From Symbiodinium natans (Eukaryota > Sar > Dinophyceae > Suessiales > Symbiodiniaceae), in NCBI GenBank assembly GCA_905221605.1, contig CAJNDS010002563.1, positions 42,501 to 106,500 of the forward strand: DNA of 64,000 nucleotides. Direction: 5' to 3'. The first letter of the stretch is position 1; the number at the start of each line of letters is the position of its first letter. The notes under the pieces are model-generated. The model was not told where the DNA came from, made no database searches, and saw only the letters and a list, made by a program, of their open reading frames with translations. This document shows, piece after piece, positions 37,711 through 50,084 of the stretch. The translations under genes were made by a program, and so were the position numbers.

Positions 37711-39865
37711 CGCCCACCACCCCTCTCACTCTAGAGGTGAGTGGGCGCCGTCGAGCGCTCAGCGAGACCACGCAGGCCCGATCTAGGCTGATCGGGCCTG
37801 CAGGCACACCCCTGAAGGGGTCGCCAAGCTTGGTCGCCAAGCACAGTCCCTAGTATATTCGATTACCCTAAAACCGAGCCTTTGCTCGCGGGAGGTGTTT
37901 TGCTAACCTGGCCTGGGGCCCCCCTGGAGGCCTCCGGGGCCCCTCTGGGGGCGGTGCCGACTGCGGCCTTGTTCGCTGGACCAGAGGCCCTTTTTCGGGC
38001 TCAGCCTGGGCCACTGCTCAAAAATTGCGTTTTGTGTCTCTTCCGCTTTTTTTGTCCTCGAGGTCCTGGAGACCCCACGGAGGCCCTGGGAGGCCCCTGG
38101 GAGGCCTCTGGGAAGCCTTTGGGAGGCCCCTGGGAGGCCCCTGCGAGGCCCCTGGGAGGCCCCTGACCTAAAAGGTTCCTGAAAAGTTCCTGGGAGGCTC
38201 CTGGGAGGCCCCTGGGAGGCCCCTGGGAGGCCCCTGGGAGGCCCCTGGGAGGCCCCTGGGAGGCCCCTGCAAGGCCCTGGGAGGTCCCTGGGAGGCCCCT
38301 GGGAGGCCCCTGGCAGGCCTCTGGCAGGCCCCTGGGAGGCCACTGGGAGCCTGGAAGGCCCCTGTTTCAAAGGCGCCTGGGAGGCTCCTGAGCAGCCCCT
38401 GGCCCCTCGACACCCCTAAAAGGCCCCTGGGAGGCCCCTGCCGCTGGGAGGCCCCTTGGGAGGCCCCTTGGGAGGCCCCTGGAGGCGCCTGAAATGCTCT
38501 AAGAGGCCCCTAGGAGGCTCTAAGCCTGAGAAGGTTTTGAAAGGCCCTGGAACTCGCAAACTTCTAAACACACACCGGCATGGAGAATAGAAACAATGAG
38601 AAGGCCCTCCGGCCGAAGACGTCCCCCAGCGCAAAACCTGAATTTTCTCGCGGCAGGTGTTTCTTTCTGGATTGGGCCTTTCCTGGAGGCCTCCTTGGAC
38701 CCTCTGGAGGGCCTCCCGACAGCGGCCGGCCCCTGAAAGGCTTTTAGGAGGCCCTGGAAGGGTTCTGGGAGGTTGAAAGCCCTCAAGGCTCTCCGAAGTT
38801 TTGGAGCCAGGTTCTGGGAGGCCCCTGCGCAAAACCTGAATTTTTCTTCTAGACGCACCCCGGCATAGAGAATAGAAACAATGAGAAGGCCCTCCGGCCG
38901 AAGACGTCCCCCAGCGCAAGACCTGAATTTTTCTATCGCAAACTTCTAGACACACACACCGGCATAGGATTAGAAACGATGAGAAGGCCCTCCGGCCGAA
39001 GACGTCCCCCTGCGCAAAACCTGATTTTCTCCTGCAAATTTCTAAAGAATACAAACAATGAGAGGCTCTCCGGCCGAAGACGTCCCCCAGCGCAAAACCT
39101 GAATTTTTCTATCGCAAATTTCTAGAGACACGCCGGCATAGAGAATAGAAACAATGAGAGACCCATCCGGCCGAAGACGTCCCCCAGCGCAAAACCTGTT
39201 TTTTTGCTACAAGTTTCTTGACGTGACTTTCACAAGGCACCCTTCTAGCAACAGGTCTTTCGCCAAGCAGCCTTGACATTCCGGCATAGCCTTCCGGCCG
39301 AAGACGTCCCCCAGCGCAAAACCTGAATTTTTCTCTCGCAAACTTCTAGACACACACCGGCATAGAGAATAGAAACAATGAGAAGGCCCTCCGGCCGAAG
39401 ACGTCCCCCAGCGCAAAACCTGAATTTTCTCTCGCAAGCTTTTAGACATACCTTTCACAAGGCATCTTCCTAGCAGCAAGTCTTTCGCCATGCAGCCTTG
39501 ACACTCCAACATAGGGAACAGAAACAATGAGAAGGCCCTCCGGCCGAAGATGTCCCCTGCGCAAAACCTGAATTTTCTCCTGCAAGCTTCAGGCATGACT
39601 TCCATAAGGCTCCTTTCTAGCAACAGGAGGTTCTATTTCCAAGGCAGCTTCTTAAATGTTACCATGCAGCAAGGCATCTTTATAGCAAATTGACATCAAG
39701 ACACATATTGGATGCTGGACCGAAGTACAACATTGAGTGCAGAAGTGTTTGAATGTGGGCTGGCTTTAATTCGGCTGGCTCTGGTTTGTTTCGCTGCAAG
39801 TAGTGTTTGGGTGGCCTTTGGGGTGGGCATGTCTACACACAATTGCGTACAGCTGACCCGTGCTA
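37711..39865. repeat. 2-kb cassette, copy 2
   Basis: Same order and nearly identical to 35,516-37,557. The differences are mostly in the number of GAGGCCCCTGG units. Confidence 0.9.
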
Positions 39866-40043
39866 CACCCTAAACCCTAAACCCTAAACCCTAAACCCTA
39901 AAACCCTAAACCCTAAAACCCTAAACCCTAAAACCCTAAACCCTAAACCCTAAACCCTAAACCCTAAACCCTAAACCCTAAACCCTAAACCCTAAACCCT
40001 AAACCCTAAACCCTAAACCCTAAACCCTAAACCCTAAACCCTC
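39866..40043. repeat. Telomeric array
   Basis: CCCTAAA heptamers, with CCCTAAAA variants at the left. Confidence 0.95.
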
Positions 40044-40246
40044 AAGACAAAATAAATAGAAATTGTATGTGGTATCAATCTGAATTTTCCAAGATATTTG
40101 TCTAAACAGCTGACAAACAGAGTTTAAGTAAATTAATCCAAAGCGGGAGGCCGGGAGGCCAAATGTTCAATTTACTTAAACCTCTGTCTGGGGCCTTCCG
40201 GGCCCCCGTCCCAAACCCGCCGCAACAATGCCCCAGAGAGCCCCCC
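40044..40246. mobile_element. Foldback element, TTTAAGTAAATT family
   Basis: CAGAGTTTAAGTAAATTAA (about 40,119) and TTCAATTTACTTAAACCTCTG (about 40,166) are inverted repeats. The leading segment CTCAAGACAAAATAAATAGA recurs at 40,996, and a diverged form (GTCTAAACAGCTGACA) at about 43,111. Confidence 0.55.
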
Positions 40247-40368
40247 AGCCGCAGCCCCCCAGTCCCAGTCCCAGCCCCAGCCCCAGCCCCAGCCCCAGCC
40301 CCAGCCCCAGCCCCAGCCCCAGCCCCAGCCCCAGCCCCAGCCCCAGCCCCAGCCCCAGCCCCAGCCAA
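40247..40368. repeat. 6-bp CCCCAG array
   Basis: About 17 CCCCAG units. Frames across it (PAPAPA, GAGAGA, WGWGWG) are artefacts. Confidence 0.95.
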
Positions 40369-40900
40369 GGCCGCAGGAGGCCCAGAAGGCCCCCAAAGGA
40401 TGCCAAGAAGCCACAAAGCTCCAAGGCCCCAAATCAGGCCCCGGGCCTCCCGAGGCTCGCCCCTGCCACCCAGCCCCCGCCCTTCCAAAAATAAAAATGT
40501 GGTTCCAAAAAAAAAAACTTTCGGTCAAAACGTTTCGGTCAAAACTTTCGCTCAAAACTTTCGCTCAAAACTTTCGCTCAAAAAACGTTTCGGTTGCCAA
40601 AAAACGGTTAGGACCCACCCTTATAAAAATTTCTAATAAACCCTGCCAAACCATAAACCCTAAACTCCTGTAAAAACCCTAAACCCTAAACCCCTAAACA
40701 TAAAACCCTAAAAAACCCTAAAACCTAAACCCTTACACACCCTAAACCTAAACCCTTAAAACCCTCAAAAAACCCCTAAACCCTAAACCCCTAAACGCCG
40801 AAAAAACCCATAAAACCCCTTAAAACCCTAACCCTAAACCCTAAACCTGGTTTAATTCCGCCTTAATTTCGTCTTAATTTCGTTGCAATTGTCGATGGTT
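40369..40900. other. No gene; GTTTTGACCGAAA repeats and decayed CCCTAAA
   Basis: AAACTTTCGCTC and AAACGTTTCGGTC short repeats (40,515-40,590), then irregular CCCTAAA derivatives (40,640-40,850). Confidence 0.6.
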
Positions 40901-40997
40901 AATCCCTAAACCCTAAACCCTAAACCCTAAACCCTAAACCCTAAACCCTAAACCCTAAACCCTAAACCCTAAACCCTAAACCCTAAACCCTAAACCC
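40901..40997. repeat. Telomeric array
   Basis: Clean CCCTAAA heptamers followed by the same CTCAAGACAAAATAAATAGA junction as at 40,043. Confidence 0.95.
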
Positions 40998-41109
40998 TCA
41001 AGACAAAATAAATAGAAATTGTATGTGGTATCATTCTGAATTTTCCGAGATATTTGTCTAAACAGCTGACAAACAGAGTTTAAGTAAATTAATCCAAAGC
41101 GGGAGGCCG

Positions 41110-41700
41110 GAAGGACCAAATCGCCTCCCAAAGCCCAAATTGGCTTCCAAAACGCCAAATTTGCTTTTCATGGCGAAATTGGCTCCCAAAGTTCAAAATT
41201 AGCTTCCAAAGCAAAAAACTGGCTCTCAAAGCCAAAAATTAGCTCCCAAACCGCCCAAAATTGGCTCCCAAAATTGGCTCCGAAAGCCCGAAAATTGTGC
41301 TTCCCCAAAGCCGCAAATTGGCCCCCAAAGCCCAAATCGCTTCCCGAAGCCCAAAATTGGCTTCCGGAGCCCAGAATTGGCCCCCAAAGCCCAAAGCCCA
41401 AAATTGGCCCCCAAAGCCCAAAATTTGCTCCCCAAGCCCAAAATTGGCCCCAAAGCCCAAAATTGCCTTCCACAGCCCAAAATTGCAAACATTTGCCCCC
41501 AAAAATGGCCTCCAGAGCCCAAAATTGGCTCCAAAGCCCAAAATTGGCCACAAAGCCCAAAATTGTCTCCAAAGCCCAAATGTTTCTCCCCAAGCCCAAA
41601 ATTGGCTTCCGCAGCCCAAAATCGGCTCCCAGTGCCCAAAATTGGTTGCCAAGCCCATATTTGGCCCCTAAAGCCCAAAATTGGCCCCAAACCCAAACTT
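41110..41700. repeat. CCCAAAATTGGCTCC satellite (about 17-21 bp)
   Basis: Irregular tandem CCAAAGCCCAAAATTGG units. Frames on both strands (NWPPKPK, FGLWGQFWA) are artefacts. Confidence 0.9.
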
Positions 41701-41924
41701 TGTTCCCTAGGCTTCACCTGTCCAAAAAGCTTCACCTCTTTTAGGCCCCCAGGCTTCACCTCCGTTAGCCCAAAGACCCGCCGCAATTTCAATTCCTCGA
41801 GCACTTCGTAGGTTTGCATACGCAGCAGGCTTGAAAGCAAGCTTGTGTGAATGACCGCAGGTGTTGGTTCAAAACGTTTGTGGGCGCCAGCGAGATAGCT
41901 AGTCACTGTGCAGCTCCGCCAGCC

Positions 41925-42782
41925 ATGCCTCGATGGTGCACTGGCTTTGACATGGATTGCGGCAGCGATGCGCGGCCCTGCATGTTTGCGCTTGATGGCC
42001 TAGGGCAGACTGCACAAATCAAGAGTACAAGTGACAAATGCATTTTCTGCAGCCCAGAGGGCATGCGCAAAGCTGTTGCAACACCTCAAGGCTTTGGCAG
42101 TGTCGTTCGCGCACTGAAGAAGTGGCGGGGTATGAGCTCGCCAGTTTATGACCTGGCTTTCGAGCACAGCTCGCTGACCACCTTGCCAGCAACCCAGCTG
42201 GAAGCTTTGCGTGGCAACAGCGCATTTGCTGTCCGCAAGTCCAACCGGGAGCAACCTGCTCCCTCGACAAAGCGCAGCAAGAAGCGAGCGGTGGCACAAT
42301 GGAAGAAAATGGCTTGGCGTCGCAACAAGCTTGGTAGATTGCACCGCTACACTGCATCATTGAAGAGAACCCATCAAAATCGCATTCAACAATGGGATCG
42401 AATCGCGAAGGAGAACCCGAAGTTGTGGTTTTGGGCGAACTTTCGCATGAATGGAGGCTTCTACGGCGACAACTACGCCAACGCCGTGCTCCGTGAATAT
42501 TCCCGACTGCAGAACGAAGATCCGTTCATCGAGGATGCATTCCTGCGAGGCTTTCACAAGTCTTGCCCCACATGTGGCAAATCCTTCAGAGGTCACGGTC
42601 ATGGGTATTGCCCGACAGCTACTTGCCGGGAGTTATTGGAAGCCAATCGAAACCGCCGTAAAAGCTTGAAGAAATGGCTCATGAAGCGGGTTGAGGGCGA
42701 CATCTCAATGGGCCCACCATTCAATGACGAACTTTGTGCATGGGCGAGTCGTGAAGGCTACTTTGAACGTCATGACATGTAG
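41925..42782 (+). CDS. Unrecognised basic, Cys-rich protein (285 residues)
   Basis: The ATG at 41,925 opens MPRWCTGFDMDCGSDARPCM. Upstream in-frame codons exist but only with a GTG start. Two Cys clusters are visible: CIFC (C39, C42) and CPTCGKSFRGHGHGYCPTAT followed by Cys (C214, C217, C229, C234), the latter with zinc-ribbon-like spacing. A basic stretch at 114-138 (STKRSKKRAVAQWKKMAWRR) could serve nuclear targeting. Codon use and composition look like a real gene, and the frame is open to TAG. No family is recognised. Zinc-binding, nucleic-acid-associated proteins of this kind are common near transposon-type genes, and a transposase lies 7 kb downstream. Confidence 0.6.
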   Translation: MPRWCTGFDMDCGSDARPCMFALDGLGQTAQIKSTSDKCIFCSPEGMRKAVATPQGFGSVVRALKKWRGMSSPVYDLAFEHSSLTTLPATQLEALRGNSAFAVRKSNREQPAPSTKRSKKRAVAQWKKMAWRRNKLGRLHRYTASLKRTHQNRIQQWDRIAKENPKLWFWANFRMNGGFYGDNYANAVLREYSRLQNEDPFIEDAFLRGFHKSCPTCGKSFRGHGHGYCPTATCRELLEANRNRRKSLKKWLMKRVEGDISMGPPFNDELCAWASREGYFERHDM

Positions 42783-43422
42783 GCTGCGACTTGATGAACG
42801 CAGTCCGCGACTACAGCAATGTCTGGAAAGCCATGTACAGATTAAGAGCTGAAGCAAGCAGCTCGCCAACTCAAAGACTTGTCTCGGCTTCGTGCAGACT
42901 GAAGCTTCGAGACAGCCGGCTTTGGAAGAAAAGTTTGAAACCGATCGTGCGCACTCAAATCGGCGTAGCACCCTTGATACTCAATAGCATCCATTGAAGC
43001 AACGGGAAGCATATGAATCGTTTTGTTCACTTGTCCCCGCGGTTCCGAAAAATCTCACCCACTGAAATGCATAACTGGCCAGCAGGCCAGAAAGTCCGGC
43101 CGAAAAAATTGTCTAAACAGCTGACAAGCCGAGTTTACGTAGATTAACTCAAAACTCCTCTGGGATTCAAATGTTCAATTTACTCAAACCTATGGGCCGT
43201 TGGGGGGCTCCCCCCTCCACCCCGCTCCGCCCCCCCCCGCCCGCCATCCCTCCAGCTCTTAAACATTAACATGTTCAAAGCCTGTCTCAGCCTCTTGTTA
43301 AGCCTTGGGGCCTTCCCCACGATAACTCCAAGATTTCTTTCATCAAGCATTCGCAAACTTGGCAAAAACACTTCATGAATCTCGGGGCAGGGGGTGTCCC
43401 CCTGGCGCGGTCCAGCAGGGGC
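42783..43422. other. No gene supported
   Basis: Unique DNA with a TTTACGTAGATTAACTC foldback remnant (43,111-43,190) and C-rich DNA. Confidence 0.4.
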
Positions 43423-44377
43423 GATTGCTGGCGGGGTCCAGGGCGAGGAGTCCTGGCGGGGGGCTCGGGGGGCAGCGCCCCCCGGAAACGGTGGCGTCAA
43501 TTTGTATTTTCTTGGGGACCCCCTTCCAAAACTAAAAACATAGTTCCAAAAAACAAAACTTCTCGGCTGTCCTCTTTGGAGGGACGCCCGGTGAAAAAAA
43601 ACTTATTGGGACCTGAACCCTAAACAATTTCTATGAAGGCAGGTTCCAAAAAAGAACCCAGGTGACCAGAGCAGTGGCCATTTTAAAGGGGTTTTTTTCC
43701 GACCCCCGAACCCTATACAATTTCTATAAACCTGGATTGCTGGCGGGGTCCAGGGCGAGGAGTCCTGGCGGGGGGCTCGGGGGGCAGCGCCCCCCGAAAC
43801 GGTGGCGTCGATTTGTATTTTCTTGGGGACCCCCTTCCAAAACTAAAAACATACTTCCAAAAAACAAAACTTTCGGTCAAAACTTTCGGTCGAAACTTTC
43901 GGTCAAAACTTTCGGTCAAAACGTTTCGGTCAAAACTTATTGGGACCTGAACCCTATACAATTTCTATTAAGGCAGGTTCCAAAAAAGAACCCAGGTGAC
44001 CAGAGCAGTGGCCATTTTAAAGGGGTTTTTTTCCGACCCCCGAACCCTATACAATTTCTATAAACCTGGATTGCTGGCGAGGTCCAGGGCGAGGAGTCCT
44101 GGCGGGGGGCTCGGGGGGCAGCGCCCCCCGGAAACGGTGGCGTCAATTTGTATTTTCTTGGGGACCCCCTTCCAAAACTAAAAACATAGTTCCAAAAAAC
44201 AAAACTTCTCGGCTGTCCTCTTTGGAGGGACGCCCGGTGAAAAAAACTTTATTGGGACCTGAACCCTATACAATTTCTATTAAGGCAGGTTCCAAAAAAG
44301 AACCCAGGTGACCAGAGCAGTGGCCATTTTAAAGGGGTTTTTTTCCGACCCCCGAACCCTATACAATTTCTATAAAC
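43423..44377. repeat. Three tandem copies of a 0.31-0.33-kb unit
   Basis: Units start GATTGCTGGCGGGGTCCAGG at 43,423, 43,735 and 44,069 and end ATACAATTTCTATAAACC. The middle copy carries extra TTTCGGTCAAAAC repeats (43,870-43,935). The last unit is fused to a telomeric array. Confidence 0.9.
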
Positions 44378-44580
44378 CCTAAACCCTAAACCCTAAACCC
44401 TAAACCCTAAACCCTAAACCCTAAACCCTAAACCCTAAACCCTAAACCCTAAACCCTAAACCCTAAAACCCTAACACCCTAAACCCTAAACCCTAAACCC
44501 TAAACCCTAAACCCTAAACCCTAAACCCTAAACCCTAAACCCTAAACCCTAAACCCTAAACCCTAAACCCTAAACCCTCA
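44378..44580. repeat. Telomeric array
   Basis: CCCTAAA heptamers with one CCCTAAAACCCTAACA irregularity near 44,463. Confidence 0.95.
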
Positions 44581-44940
44581 AGAGCCTATAACTTGAGCTT
44601 GCGTTTTGCATCGTGCGTGCCTTCTTCGTGCATCCTTGTCTAATTATCAGAGCAGTCAATATGCCTTCATCATGCATCCTTGTCAAACTATTTCAGCAGA
44701 CATTATTCAATTTACTTAAACCTCATATTATTCAATTTACTTAAACCTCATATTGTTCAAACAGCACAATTCACTTAAACCACCAAATTATTCAAAATGC
44801 TCAATGCACTTGTTCATGCATCCTTGTCAAAATTATCAGCGCATGAGTCCCTGGGGCCTCCACTTGCCTTATACATTTATATATATATATAACTATATAC
44901 ATGTCAATAGATCTCTATATATATCTATATGTATATATAT
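44581..44940. other. No gene; TTCAATTTACTTAAACC repeats
   Basis: Three copies of ATTCAATTTACTTAAACCTC (44,706-44,780), then (TA)n at the left edge of the duplication. Confidence 0.6.
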
Positions 44941-47607
44941 GGTAACAGGGCCTCCTGTGATCCACTAGGCCTTCGTTCAAATTTATCATGTTAGCTCGTT
45001 TTGAATTTATTTCTAGCATACCAACCCTTCCAGCCGCTCTATATATTTTAGCTCGTTTTGAATATATTCCTAGCATACCAACCCTTCCAGACGCTCTATA
45101 TATTCAAGACATCTTAGATGTTTCAGATGTTCCAGACATTCTCAACTTTTCAGACATTCCAGACGTGTCAAACATTCCAGACTTTCCAGACATTCCAGAA
45201 TTTCCAAACTTTCCAGACATTCCAAACGTTTCCGATATTCCGGACGTTTCCAACATTCCAGACATGCCAAGATTTCCAAACTTTTAAGATATCCTAAACA
45301 TTTCAAACTTTTCAGATATTTCAGACATTCCACACTTTTCAGACTTTTCAGACTTTTCAGACTTTTCAGACATTTCAGACTTTTCAGACATTTCAGACTT
45401 TTCAGACTTTTCAGACTTTTCAGACTTTTCAGACTTTTCAGACTTTTCAGACTTTTCAGACTTTTCAGACATTCCATGCATTCCAAAATTTCTAAACTCT
45501 TCAGACATTCCAAGCTTCTCAGACATTCCAAACGTTTTCAAGATTCCATACTTTCCAGGAATCCTAAAAGACTCAAACTTTTCAAACATTCCAGACATTT
45601 CAGACTTCTCAGATATTTCAAACATTCCAGACTTTTCAGACTTTTCAGACATTTCAGACTTTTCAGACTTTTCAGACTTTTCAGACTTTTCAGACTTTTC
45701 AGACTTTTCAGACTTTTCAGACTTTTCAGACTTTTCAGATATTCCAGAAATTCCAAGCTTTTCAAACATTCCAGTCATCCCAGACTTTTCAGACATTTCA
45801 GATATTTCAGACATTTCAGACTTTTCAGATGTTTCAGACATTCCAAACATTTCAGACTTTTCAGATATTTCAGACATTTCCAGACATTTCATTTTTTTGT
45901 CAGATATCTGTTTGATTCTGGAATATCTGAAAAGCCTGAAAAGTCTGAAAAGTCTGAAAAGTCTGAAAAGTCTGAAAAGTCTGAAAAGTCTGAAAAGTCT
46001 GAAAAGTCTGAAAAGTCTGAAATGTCTGAAAAGTCTGAAAAGTCTGAAAAGTCTGGGCTGCCTGAAAAGTGTGAAGATTTTGAAACGCCTCGGAAGAGTT
46101 TAAATAGTCTGTCAGGTCTGCAATATCAGGAACATTAGCATTTCAGTTACTTGTATAAGAAGGCCTGTTACCACATGTCCGTAAGGTTTATTAATACTTA
46201 TATATATATATAATTATATAGAAAAAAATATTATATATAATATAATAATGTAATAAGAATATATAGATATATTATTAATATATATAATATATTATATTAT
46301 TATTTTATTATCATTATTATTATTATTTAATTATTATTATTATTATATATACATATATTCTTTTTTCATAATAATTAATACTACTTTATGTATATCTAAA
46401 AATATATTATTATAAATATATATTATATTATATATTTCTTATTATTATATACAATATTATTTTTCATAAAGAAATAATTACTAATATAGTCTATATAAAT
46501 ATTTATTATATTATATTATTATTTTAATTATTATATTATTAGTATTATTAGTATTATATATTTACATAATTATTATTCATAATATAATACTTAATTACCA
46601 GTATTATATAAATATATGACTATTATTAGTATTATATATACATCTATTTTTATTCATAAGAATAATAACAATACCAATATGTGTATATATATAAAAATAG
46701 ATTAGTATGTGTATATTATTATTATTATTATCATTATATACATATATTATTATTTATAATAATAATATATATTATATATATAATATAATTTAATAATATA
46801 TATATATGTATTATATATATATATAATATATATAATATAACATGTAAAAATTAGACACAACGTATTTATATAATATATCGAAAAATACATATCATATAAA
46901 TATTTTGTATAATACAATATATATATATATTGAAACCCTAAACCCTAAACCCTGAACCTTAAACCCTAAACCCTAAACCCTAAACCCTAAACCCTAAACC
47001 CTAAACCCTAAACCCTAAACCCTAAACCCTAAACCCTAAACCCTAAACCCTAAACCCTAAACCCTAAACCCTAAACCCTATATAATTAATTAATAGAATA
47101 TATATTTTATAATATATAAACAACATAAATATGTAATAAATATGTACAGATATAATATTTTAATTTCTGCTCAGGTTCCGACCTCAGATGCAGTGGCCGG
47201 CTCGTCAGTTTCGTTGCCCTAACCCTAAACCCTAAAACAAACACTGACGCATACACACGGGGGGGGTGTGAAGAACGGCACTCTCACCACGAGTGAAAAA
47301 AAATAAACAGCTGCGAGCTGCTTTGAGGCGGGGCGGTGCCCAAAGCAGAGAGTGTTCCGGCATTGTGCGTCTGGGTCAAACTCATGAAAGCGCACGGCCA
47401 GCGATAGTGTCTGAGTCTTCATGAAAGCGCACGGCCCAAGTTTCCAGGGTTTTGATCTGTTGATTACAGCTTTGGTGCTGAGTCCGGCTGTGTCTCGCCA
47501 TCATGTCGAGCCCTCCTAAGCAGTACATTTCCACGATGAAGAACGTCTACACCTATGTGCAGAAGGAGTGGACTGCTAGTGGAAAGCGGATCTTGGGTGA
47601 ACGTGGA
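44941..47607. repeat. 2.7-kb segmental duplication, right copy
   Basis: Counterpart of 30,463-33,191. It holds the CAGACTTTT satellite with inverted tail (45,120-46,053, fewer units), the AT-rich block (46,185-46,931), a CCCTAAA array (46,932-47,080) and the start of the DUF3987-like gene, which continues here. Confidence 0.95.
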
Positions 47608-49812
47608 CACGCTGCTATTCATCTGCAGTCTGTTCGTAAAAGCCACCCAGCTCTGCCAATCTTTCTCTACGCGCTGGTTGGTGTCGTAGTAGCCTCGAAC
47701 GGAGCTTTGCTTCGAATTTGGGGCGGGCTCTCACCGGTCGCCTTGTGGATTCTCAACTGTAATTACAGTCAGACGCGCAAAAGCGGTCTCACATCCATTG
47801 CGGAGGTGTTCGCATCTGTAGCAGACCAATGCGTCCGCAAGACTTTTCGCCGACTTCTCCAGAACAAGAGTGTGGATGCCAAGGTGAAGACTACCACAGT
47901 ACAAGAAGACGGCAGGCACGAAGACACGCTGATGCAAGACCTGGCTGCTCCAGCCGAGGCACAAGATGACAGACATGCGCGACTAAGTCTATGGTCAGTG
48001 GCATATCTTGGCGGCACCATTGAGCGCTGCAAGGAGCGCTGCAGTGGTGACTTCAACTTTGTGCAAAACAATCCTAAAGCCTTCAAGGATTTGCCAGGCA
48101 TTGATGCGTCTGCTACTGCTTCTGCAGCCGAAGCCGCCGTTGCAAGTGGGGAGGGCTTGCGAGGGCGTACCTGGTTTTCTACGCTGTTGCTCTTTGACGA
48201 AGCGTATGAGTTTCTAATGGAACTCGGCATCTTGGACAGTCCAAGTTCCGCTGCAAAGAAACAGATGTCTGGAGGCGTTGATGTTTCTGGTCAAACCCCC
48301 AATGCTGGGTGGGCAAACAGGCTACTGCAAACGGGCGTGAGCACGTTCGAAACGAAGAGCTGTGGATCGTTCGGCGGCTTGCACTCTCCAAGCGTCAACA
48401 CAGCCCTAGCCGGCAATTTTCATCCCGGCGTCGCGGTGGAGATGATTCGCGGGCTCCGTGGCGACCACGGATGCCAAACAAAAGCTCGCTTCCTGTTTGC
48501 CAGTGGGCAGCCCATCCAGCCGCATGAGGAGTACGAATCTGTCGGCTTGGATGCCAAAGTAGAGTACTGCGCACTCCCCAGTGTGTTGCTTGATTTGTTG
48601 CGACTGAACTGCTTGGAGAGTCCTGAGAAGGCAGCAGTGGAACTAAAGCACGAGGACGACCTCATCGACGGTGTTGCTGAGTTCACGGACGCAGGTTTCT
48701 TTCCCGATGCAGTGGGTTGGCCTTACACCTTGCCAGACGGCGTTGTCACTAAACTTCGCTTTCGCCAGACTCCAGACGGTCCTCAGCCAGAGTGGTCCAT
48801 GGCAGACAGAGATGTAGACGTTCCTCCAGAGCTTGAACTACGCCCGGCAGCGCAGCGTCTCACTGAGATCTTTGAGCAGGAGCACCGCGTCCTAGAGTTC
48901 TCAGAGAGCGGCAAGCAACTTTTCAAGAGCTACTCGTGCTATTTTAATATTATGGTGGCTCAAGCTCGAGAAGATGGTGACGTGGGTCAGGGTGCCCAGA
49001 TGGGCGCGTGTCCGTGGAAACTTGCCATGCTTGCTTCGGCTTCTTATTAGCTGCAAACCAAACTTTTCAATCTTTGGTGCTCTTGTAAGGTAGTCGATTC
49101 TGAAAGTTTCGACTTTGATTTCCTTAGGTTTTAGGCCAGTGAGGCTTTGGCACTCTGGGATCTTGCCTGGCAGCAGTCGGCGCCGCCGGTTAATCCGGAG
49201 GCGCCGGTCCTGATCGATGCGGATGTGGTTGCACGGGCGTTTGGACTGCTGGAGATTCTAGAGAGCGTAGTGGCTATCATGGCTGGTAAGGAAGAGTCGT
49301 CTGCCTTCTCAACGTTCAACGAAGCCGACTCAGCGGAGAGAAAGCGGAAAAGGCCCATGGCTGACGAAGATCAGCTTGCTCTTGCTCTGACGGGACAGAG
49401 TTCGAACAAAGATCAAGACTGGCAACCGAAAGCACAACACACCGGACTGCCTGACACCGAATTCTATCGTCGGTTGCTCCTCAAGGCGGAAGCTTCATCA
49501 GAGGGGGCAGAAACCTGTGTCATCAAGTCACGAAGCGTGTACAACCTTCAGAGGTCGAAGGACCAGCTCACGCAACAGCCTTCTCTTGGGGACTTTCGCG
49601 CTATTGTCAAAGCTGCTCCGTCAGTTCTGGGTAGTTTCGATGCGGCCACAGATAGCTACAACTTCACTTGCCCCTCTTCAGCTTCATCGCCAGAATATGA
49701 GGCAGCCCTGATGCAATACGCGAACATATCTAGTGCCGCTTTGAAATCTGCCCTCGCCAACTCGACCAGTAAACGTGTGAGGGTCAAGAGCAAGCCAGCC
49801 AATCAGTCATGA
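47503..49812 (+). CDS. DUF3987-like P-loop protein, two exons
   Basis: Exon 1 starts at ATG 47,503 and is open to TAG at 49,048-49,050. A second open stretch, in another frame, runs to TGA at 49,810-49,812. They join in frame if 49,039-49,134 is a GC-AG intron (LAMLAS|ASEALALWDLAW), giving about 737 residues. Features resembling DUF3987 (primase/helicase-associated NTPase-like) proteins are: hydrophobic LWILNCNYSQTRKS (81-94) as a degenerate P-loop, FSTLLLFDEAYEFLMELGIL (225-244) as a Walker-B-like strand with DE at 232-233, and GNFHPGVAVEMIRGLRG followed by ARFLFASG. The C-terminal exon has a basic tail (SKRVRVKSKPANQS). It is the full version of the gene truncated at 33,191. A transposase follows 270 bp downstream, so it may be mobile-element cargo. 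The family call is from motif memory. Confidence 0.6.
49039..49134 (+). other. Predicted 96-nt GC-AG intron
   Basis: Donor GCTTCTTATTAG after CTTGCTTCG; acceptor GATTTCCTTAGGTTTTAG before GCCAGTGAG. Removal keeps frame and avoids the TAG. GC donors are frequent in dinoflagellates. Confidence 0.5.
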
Positions 49813-50084
49813 TTTCTGAGTCGTGCAGAGCCAGCAGAGGCTGTCATATTGCAGAGTGACAAACTCTCTGACTCTACAATATTCTACGGTGTACAGCTTG
49901 CTTGTGATGTAAGCGCTAGCTTGACTGTCGTGCAGAATGAGTCTTTGCCATGCGCTTTGTCTAGTTTCGCTTTTATGTTTGATGTACAGTTGGAGTTTTA
50001 TAAAATCACATCAGCTCACGGCTTCTTGGCAACGAGCGAGCAGGAGCTGTCGTATTGCAGGCCGATAGCCCCTGTGCTTCAAGA

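Noticed and set aside
35807-39623. Repeated minus frames containing REKIQVLRWGTSSAGG or EKFRFCAGGRLRPEG
   Set aside because: The same DNA repeat read in two frames; neither is favoured and the units are separated by satellite.
40102-41906. PAPAPA, GAGAGA and FGLWGQFWA frames
   Set aside because: Products of CCCCAG and CCCAAAATTGG satellites on both strands.
43676-43690. Possible dinoflagellate spliced-leader match (GGCCATTTTAAAGG)
   Set aside because: Only CCATTTT is shared; the rest of the 22-nt leader is absent here, and I saw no full leader elsewhere in the window.
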